DNA of 64,000 bases from Clostridium_AD sp964467165 (GTDB lineage Bacteria; Bacillota; Clostridia; Clostridiales; Clostridiaceae): assembly GCA_964467165.1 (NCBI GenBank), contig CAYXOL010000005.1, positions 1-64,000 on the forward strand, written 5' to 3'. Shown here piece by piece: positions 59,591-64,000 of the stretch. A model generated the notes under the pieces. That model searched no databases and was not told where the DNA came from. It saw only the letters and a program-made list of their open reading frames with translations. The position numbers and the translations under genes are program-made. Position 1 is the stretch's first letter, and each line of letters opens with the position of its first letter.

Positions 59591-60338
59591 AATGTTCCTC
59601 CTCTAGAAATTTATTAAAAATATTTAGAACTTGGTTTTTATGATGAAAAAATTTCAGACTCCTAGTATCTCTATAATAATCCAAACTAACAGGTATTTCT
59701 TTTATTATGATTCCTTTATCCATTACAACAATTTTTTGGCCAAGGGATATAGCTTCCTCAATGTCATGAGTTACAAATAGAATTGTTTTACCAGTTTTTA
59801 TAAAAATATTTATCAATTCATTTTGAAGTTTTTTTCTATTAAATGCATCAAGTGCTCCCAAGGGCTCATCCATAAGTATTATTTGTGGTTCATAACATAG
59901 AGTTCTTCCCAGGGAAGTCCTTTGAGCCATACCTCCTGAAATTTGAGATGGATAGGCTTTTCTAAAATCATAAAGACCAAGTAGTTTCAAATAAGTGGAT
60001 ACTTTTTCTGCAACATAGTTTTTATCCTTACAGTTAATTAGAGAAAAAGCCATGTTCTCTTCCACTGTAAGCCAAGGCATAAGCCTAGGTTCTTGAAATA
60101 CTATAGATACTTTATTGTTTTCACTATCATTTGAATGGGTAAACTCAATAGTGCCACATGTTTTATCCTCAAGACCGCAGAGCAATTTCAATAGGGTTGT
60201 TTTGCCACAACCACTTTTGCCAACTATTGTTACGAAGCTTCCATCTTCTATAGTTAAATCAATATTTTTTAGTGCATGAATCTTTTTATTTTCGATTTCA
60301 TAGGTTTTGGACAGATTTTTTATTATTAAGCCTGCCAT
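59577..60338 (-). CDS. ABC transporter ATP-binding protein (SsuB/TauB type)
   Basis: A 253-residue ATPase: Walker A GKSGCGKTTLLKLL (about 38-51), Q loop FQEPRLMPWLTVEEN, signature SQISGGMAQRTSLGRTL, Walker B ILMDEPLGALDAF and the switch His in FVTHDIEEA. The PRLMPWLT text is typical of the nitrate/sulfonate/taurine class. It ends within the start of the binding-protein gene and starts 1 nt after the permease stop. Confidence 0.92.
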   Translation of the reverse strand: MAGLIIKNLSKTYEIENKKIHALKNIDLTIEDGSFVTIVGKSGCGKTTLLKLLCGLEDKTCGTIEFTHSNDSENNKVSIVFQEPRLMPWLTVEENMAFSLINCKDKNYVAEKVSTYLKLLGLYDFRKAYPSQISGGMAQRTSLGRTLCYEPQIILMDEPLGALDAFNRKKLQNELINIFIKTGKTILFVTHDIEEAISLGQKIVVMDKGIIIKEIPVSLDYYRDTRSLKFFHHKNQVLNIFNKFLEEEHYEFL

Positions 60339-60339
60339 A

Positions 60340-61089
60340 TTATATTCCCTTTCCCTTTGAACTCATGATATTTTTTGTTATTCGTATAAAACAGTAATCA
60401 ATAAAATAACCTAAAATTCCTATGGATAATATGCCAACAATAACAATATCCGGTCTTGAAAGTTGCTCCGCATCTATAATCATATATCCAATTCCAGAGG
60501 ATGCGGCTATAAGCTCAGCTCCCATTAAGGATCTCCAGCTATAGCCTAGGCCAAGTTGAATACCTGTTATTATTGAGGGAATTGCTTGAGGTAATATGAT
60601 TCTAAAAAATTTATCCCTTTCGCTAAAATGAAATATTTCTCCAACCTGAAGAAGTTTTTTATCATAGTTTGTAACCCCACTTAAGGTATTTGAGAAAATA
60701 GGGAAAAATGTTGCTAAGAAAATAACAACAAATTTTGAAGATTCACCTATGCCGAGCCATAATATTAATATTGGTATCATGGCAATAGGCGGGATATGCC
60801 TCATAAATTCAAGAAAGGGCTCTAAATAAGGAATTACCTTTGGCTTACTTCCTAAAAACATTGCAAGTGGGAAAGCAAAGGCAAAGGTTATTGTAAACCC
60901 GATAAGAACTCTTGCAAAGCTTACTATTAAGTTTTTAAGCAGTGCACCGGATTTCAGCAGTTCATAAGCCGTAATTAAAACTATTTTTGGAGATGGAATT
61001 ATATAGCTGTTAAATACATGTAGTTTGTCTACGATAATCCAAACTACAATTATGACCAGTGGGATAATCAATCCTTTTATTTTTCTCAT
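60340..61089 (-). CDS. ABC transporter permease (SsuC/TauC type)
   Basis: A 249-residue inner-membrane permease with six helices. The EAA loop is seen in LPQAIPSIITGIQLGLGYSWRSLMGAELIAASSGIGYMI. N-terminal helix IPLVIIVVWIIVDKLHVF. RBS AAGGGAAGGGAAAT before ATG 61089. First gene of the three-gene importer operon and preceded by a leader with an intrinsic terminator. Confidence 0.9.
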   Translation of the reverse strand: MRKIKGLIIPLVIIVVWIIVDKLHVFNSYIIPSPKIVLITAYELLKSGALLKNLIVSFARVLIGFTITFAFAFPLAMFLGSKPKVIPYLEPFLEFMRHIPPIAMIPILILWLGIGESSKFVVIFLATFFPIFSNTLSGVTNYDKKLLQVGEIFHFSERDKFFRIILPQAIPSIITGIQLGLGYSWRSLMGAELIAASSGIGYMIIDAEQLSRPDIVIVGILSIGILGYFIDYCFIRITKNIMSSKGKGI

Positions 61090-61300
61090 ATATTTCCCTT
61101 CCCTACTACTTTATAATAAAATGCAAATAAAAAAGCTCTCCAAATGGAAAGCACAATATGGCAAAACCTCAGTTAATAAAATCTGGATAGTTTGCATATC
61201 TTCTTTCCTTTCAGATCAGAACGAATCCTTTCTGTTAGGGGTATTTTATTATTTTCAAATAAAAAAAGAATATCTCTAATTATCTGATTAACATAAGTTC
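61090..61300 (-). promoter_or_regulatory. 5' leader of ABC operon with attenuator-like terminator
   Basis: On the minus strand the leader holds a hairpin GCTTTCC-ATTT-GGAGAGC (61152-61135) followed by TTTTTTATTTG, a full intrinsic terminator 35 nt before the first gene. Upstream are hairpin CAGAA...TTCTG and the segments AACTGAGGTTTTGCC and CAGATTTTATTAACTG. This layout suggests a riboswitch or other attenuation, but I cannot match it to a known class (not TPP, guanidine-I, purine or T-box by consensus). Confidence 0.5.
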
Positions 61301-61434
61301 TATTAGCTCATATTTTACCATACTTAGTAATGAAAAATATAGTTTTTTTTATTTCCTTTACTTGAATATACAAAAGGCTTAAAATTAGTATTAGATATAC
61401 TTAAATTATTATTTGCAAAGGGGGAGTAGCACTA

Positions 61435-63192
61435 TTGAACTCCATATTGAAAAACATACAGGAAGCAGTAATTAAATATGCAAATATTATATCTCAGATT
61501 CTACAGGTAGAGGTGGAAATAGTAGATGATAATTTAATTAGAATAGCAGGTACAGGCATTTATAAAGACAAAATAGATGAAGATATATCCAAAGAGGGGT
61601 ATGTTTATAAAAAAGTTATAAAATCTGGAGAACCACAGATTATATATGATCCAGGAAAGGATAAACTTTGCATACCTTGCCCTAAAAGAGATTTCTGCGT
61701 AGAAGAATTTGAAATGAGTACACCTATAAAATTGAATGAGGCAACTATTGGAGTCATTGGGTTAATATGCATTAACAATAATCAAAAGAATCACCTAATG
61801 GCCAATTTTGATGTGTATATGGCTTTTCTGCAGCAGATTTCTGAGTTTATAAGCAGCACCGCCTATGAAAAAAGAGAAAAAATGAAAACACAGACTTTGG
61901 TACAATTATTGAATTTTGTGGTTGATAAAACCGAGCAAGGTGTAATAATACTAGACAAAGACAATTGTATTACCCAGATAAATGAAAATGGATTAAAAGA
62001 GCTAAATTTATCAGGAAATTTTACAAATCATAAAGTTAAAATTAAGATAAGCGGTGATAATGTTTTTGACCTTCAAGAATATGAACTAAGGGTAGATAAA
62101 GAGGTTTTCTTTGTTATTGGTAGCATACACCCCATAAAATTTAATGAAGGGCAATATGACAAGATGTTTTTCTTTCAAGATGCAAAAAAATTTAAGGAAA
62201 AGTTATCAAATTTTGCTGCCTTTAATAAAGTAATAAAAAGTAATGATATTTTTGGAAAGTCAAAACAAATTCAAAAATTAAAGCAAGATGTTAAAAAAAT
62301 TGCTATTTCCACATCTACAGTGCTTATAACTGGGGAAAGTGGTACTGGAAAGGAAATGTTTGCTAGAGCTATACATGATGAGGGTAACAGAAAAGATAAG
62401 CCTTTTATTGCTATAAATTGTGGTGCTATTCCAGATATGCTTCTTGAAAGCGAACTTTTTGGATATGCAAAAGGAGCTTTTAGCGGTGCTGATCCAATGG
62501 GGAAAATGGGTAAGTTTGAATTTGCTAATAAGGGTACAATACTTCTAGATGAGATAGGGGATATGCCTCTTTATCTTCAGAATAAACTTCTAAGAGTGCT
62601 GCAAGAAAGAACTATTATAAGAATAGGTTCAAATAAAATTATTGATATTGATGTTAGGGTGCTTGCTGCAACAAACAAAGATTTAATAAAGGCAATAAAA
62701 GAGAATAAATTCAGAGAGGATTTATACTATAGATTAAATGTAATACCTCTTGAAATACCCCCTTTAAGAGAGAGAAAAGAAGATATAAAAATACTTATAG
62801 AAACTTTTATTGAAAAATATTGCAATTTATTTAATAAAAACTTCTTAGATATAAAATTAGGAGATGATATATGGCAGATATTTTATAACTATGAATGGCC
62901 AGGGAACGTACGAGAACTGGAGAATACTGTGGAATATATTATTAATATGATGGGTACAGATGGGGTAATAACAAAAGAAATTTTACCTAAAAGTATTTTT
63001 CATAATAGGGCTAATATTTTTAACAATGAGGAGGGGATATACACACTTAAATATCTTGAAAAGAACGCAATAAAAAACGCTCTGGAAAAATATGGTGAAA
63101 GCACTGAAGGTAAAAAAAATGCAGCTATAAAACTTGGAATAGGAATAGCAACATTATATAGAAAAATTGAAGAATATAATTTATCAAAATGA
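61435..63192 (+). CDS. ygeV: Sigma-54-dependent activator, YgeV-like
   Basis: A 585-residue enhancer-binding protein. An N-terminal sensor (1-135) contains LQVEVEIVDDNLIRIAGTG and a cysteine motif CIPCPKRDFC (about 81-90); both also occur in E. coli YgeV. A PAS-like part (about 155-260) follows. The AAA+ domain has Walker A GESGTGKEMF, the sigma-54-contact loop as GYAKGAFSGA, Walker B GTILLDEIGDMP and EWPGNVRELENTVEY. A Fis-type helix-turn-helix closes the protein (KKNAAIKLGIGIATLYRKIEEY). The TTG start (61435) follows GGGGGAG. It is next to the ygfK-like gene with a sigma-54 promoter, its most likely target. Confidence 0.85.
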   Translation: MNSILKNIQEAVIKYANIISQILQVEVEIVDDNLIRIAGTGIYKDKIDEDISKEGYVYKKVIKSGEPQIIYDPGKDKLCIPCPKRDFCVEEFEMSTPIKLNEATIGVIGLICINNNQKNHLMANFDVYMAFLQQISEFISSTAYEKREKMKTQTLVQLLNFVVDKTEQGVIILDKDNCITQINENGLKELNLSGNFTNHKVKIKISGDNVFDLQEYELRVDKEVFFVIGSIHPIKFNEGQYDKMFFFQDAKKFKEKLSNFAAFNKVIKSNDIFGKSKQIQKLKQDVKKIAISTSTVLITGESGTGKEMFARAIHDEGNRKDKPFIAINCGAIPDMLLESELFGYAKGAFSGADPMGKMGKFEFANKGTILLDEIGDMPLYLQNKLLRVLQERTIIRIGSNKIIDIDVRVLAATNKDLIKAIKENKFREDLYYRLNVIPLEIPPLRERKEDIKILIETFIEKYCNLFNKNFLDIKLGDDIWQIFYNYEWPGNVRELENTVEYIINMMGTDGVITKEILPKSIFHNRANIFNNEEGIYTLKYLEKNAIKNALEKYGESTEGKKNAAIKLGIGIATLYRKIEEYNLSK

Positions 63193-63246
63193 TAATTTCT
63201 TATTCATTTACACTTGTAATGATTGAAAATTAAGACAGATTCGACT

Positions 63247-63279
63247 TTATCATAATGATAATTATTATCATTATGATAA
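63247..63279. promoter_or_regulatory. 15-bp inverted repeat, candidate activator binding site
   Basis: TTATCATAATGATAA-TTA-TTATCATTATGATAA, a perfect 15-3-15 dyad centred about 90 bp upstream of the -24 element of the sigma-54 promoter, the usual place for an enhancer-binding-protein site. No strong T-run, so it is unlikely to be just a terminator of the activator gene. Confidence 0.65.
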
Positions 63280-63351
63280 TAAAATTTGTAGATTTTTAGC
63301 GAAATAGAGAATCTAATCATTGGTATCAGATAGATAGCTGGTTAATAAATA

Positions 63352-63367
63352 TGGCACGATTATTGCT
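63352..63367 (+). promoter_or_regulatory. sigma-54 (-24/-12) promoter
   Basis: TGGCAC (63352-63357), N5 GATTA, TTGCT (63363-63367); exact match to TGGCAC-N5-TTGCW, 52 nt before the ATG of the ygfK-like gene. Confidence 0.85.
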
Positions 63368-63418
63368 AATGTATAATTAGAATTATTTTTAGTGCTATAT
63401 ATTTGAGGAGGAAAATTA

Positions 63419-64000
63419 ATGAGTGATAAAATGCGTCCAATCTCATTTGAAAGAATGGTTATGTGGATTACGAGTGAATTAAAAGAAAAAGAATCTATTT
63501 TTGGTATTCAAAAAAGTAAATTCTATATTAACAACAGTGGGAAATATATTAAAATGTTTGGTGAAAAGCTGTCATCTCCCATTGGACCTGCGGCAGGCCC
63601 AAATTCTCAATTAGCACAAAATATTGTTTGTTCTTATTTGACAGGATCACGTTTTATTGAATTAAAAACAGTGCAAATTATAGATGGTGAAGATATAACT
63701 GTTGCCAAACCTTGTATCAACGCGCAAGATGAATGCTACAATGTTGAGTGGTCTACTGAACTAACAGTGCCAGCTGCTTACGATGAGTATGTGAAGTCTT
63801 GGTTTTTGATTCATGTGTTGATGAAAGAATTGAAACTTAGCTCAGAAAAAGACTTTATGTTTAATATGAGTGTAGGCTACGATTTGGCAGGAATTAAGTC
63901 CCCTAAAATAGATGCTTATATTGAAGGAATGCGTAATGCATCAAATACATCTATTTGGAAAGAGTGTAGAGAGGTAATTTTATCTAACATTGATATGTTC
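63419..64000 (+). CDS. ygfK: YgfK-like putative iron-sulfur oxidoreductase, partial (5' end)
   Basis: The first 194 residues of a protein that runs off the window. It aligns by eye with E. coli YgfK (about 1030 residues): MRPISFERMVMWITSELKEK, SSPIGPAAGPNSQLAQNIVCSYLTG, FIELKTVQI and FNMSVGYDLAGIKSPKI. YgfK is a dihydropyrimidine-dehydrogenase-like flavin/Fe-S protein named as a putative selenate reductase subunit; in many anaerobes it belongs to purine-type (xanthine/urate) degradation clusters. RBS GAGGAGG before ATG 63419. Behind a sigma-54 promoter. Confidence 0.85.
   Translation, partial: MSDKMRPISFERMVMWITSELKEKESIFGIQKSKFYINNSGKYIKMFGEKLSSPIGPAAGPNSQLAQNIVCSYLTGSRFIELKTVQIIDGEDITVAKPCINAQDECYNVEWSTELTVPAAYDEYVKSWFLIHVLMKELKLSSEKDFMFNMSVGYDLAGIKSPKIDAYIEGMRNASNTSIWKECREVILSNIDMF

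Noticed and set aside
61025..61279. 84-codon plus-strand frame antisense to the permease start
   Set aside because: Starts inside the permease gene on the other strand, no RBS, low-complexity content.
61090..61300. TPP, guanidine-I or purine riboswitch before the ABC operon
   Set aside because: Conserved core sequences of these classes are not present; only a generic terminator leader can be supported.
1..64000. CRISPR arrays, prophage, plasmid or replication origin
   Set aside because: No regularly spaced repeats, phage structural genes, integrase or origin-type iterons were seen in the window.

Overview
The window is an AT-rich, low-GC Gram-positive chromosome segment. Clostridial ribosome-binding sites (GGAGG/AGGAGG), five T-box leaders, several [4Fe-4S] aldo/keto reductases, a 5S rRNA gene and the codon use all point to Clostridium sensu stricto. 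I cannot fix the species from sequence alone.

Layout. 1-2.4 kb: end of an rRNA operon (5S rRNA), ppaX-type phosphatase, tRNA-Leu(UAG), and a secreted protein with five helical repeats. 2.5-18.7 kb: a large branched-chain amino acid block in three T-box-controlled units: (Ile T-box) ilvE-ilvD-FAH protein; (Ile T-box) short ACT subunit-ilvC1-ilvB1-small ORF; (two Leu T-boxes in tandem) small ORF-ilvC2-leuA-leuC-leuD-leuB-ilvB2-ilvN. A fifth T-box (Ile) controls ilvA at 20.8-22.3 kb on the minus strand, so the whole threonine/pyruvate to Ile/Val/Leu pathway is here and is read out by uncharged tRNA-Ile or tRNA-Leu. 18.9-28.5 kb: a chemoreceptor and two large c-di-GMP proteins that share a GGDEF/HD-GYP module but carry different sensors. 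28.6-31.8 kb: NAD salvage operon nrtR-pncA-pncB. 31.9-35.1 kb: a C39-like protein, and an SPFH/zinc-ribbon pair resembling YdjI/YdjG.

35.1-57.2 kb is an accessory stress and redox island. Two MerR-family regulators of the AdhR/NmlR type lie in it, and at least six promoters with the MerR-type 19-bp spacer carry a CTTnnAG-N4-CTnnnAG operator. They precede ferredoxin-type aldo/keto reductases, flavodoxin, a MATE exporter, a cupin, an iron alcohol dehydrogenase remnant with an acetyltransferase, and a surface set: cyclophilin-fold lipoproteins, a lipoprotein flavodoxin and a DUF4405 haem-type membrane protein. Two SDRs, a chemoreceptor, a repeat protein and a two-component system are interleaved. 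The island is eroding: truncated carboxymuconolactone decarboxylase, internally deleted iron ADH, frameshifted DUF3737 gene, GH1 fragment, and an IS110 transposase with one in-frame stop.

57.7-64 kb: gpmA, an NMT1/SsuA-type ABC importer (minus strand) with an attenuator-like leader, a YgeV-like sigma-54 activator, and the start of ygfK behind a perfect sigma-54 promoter and a 15-bp inverted repeat that is the likely activator site.
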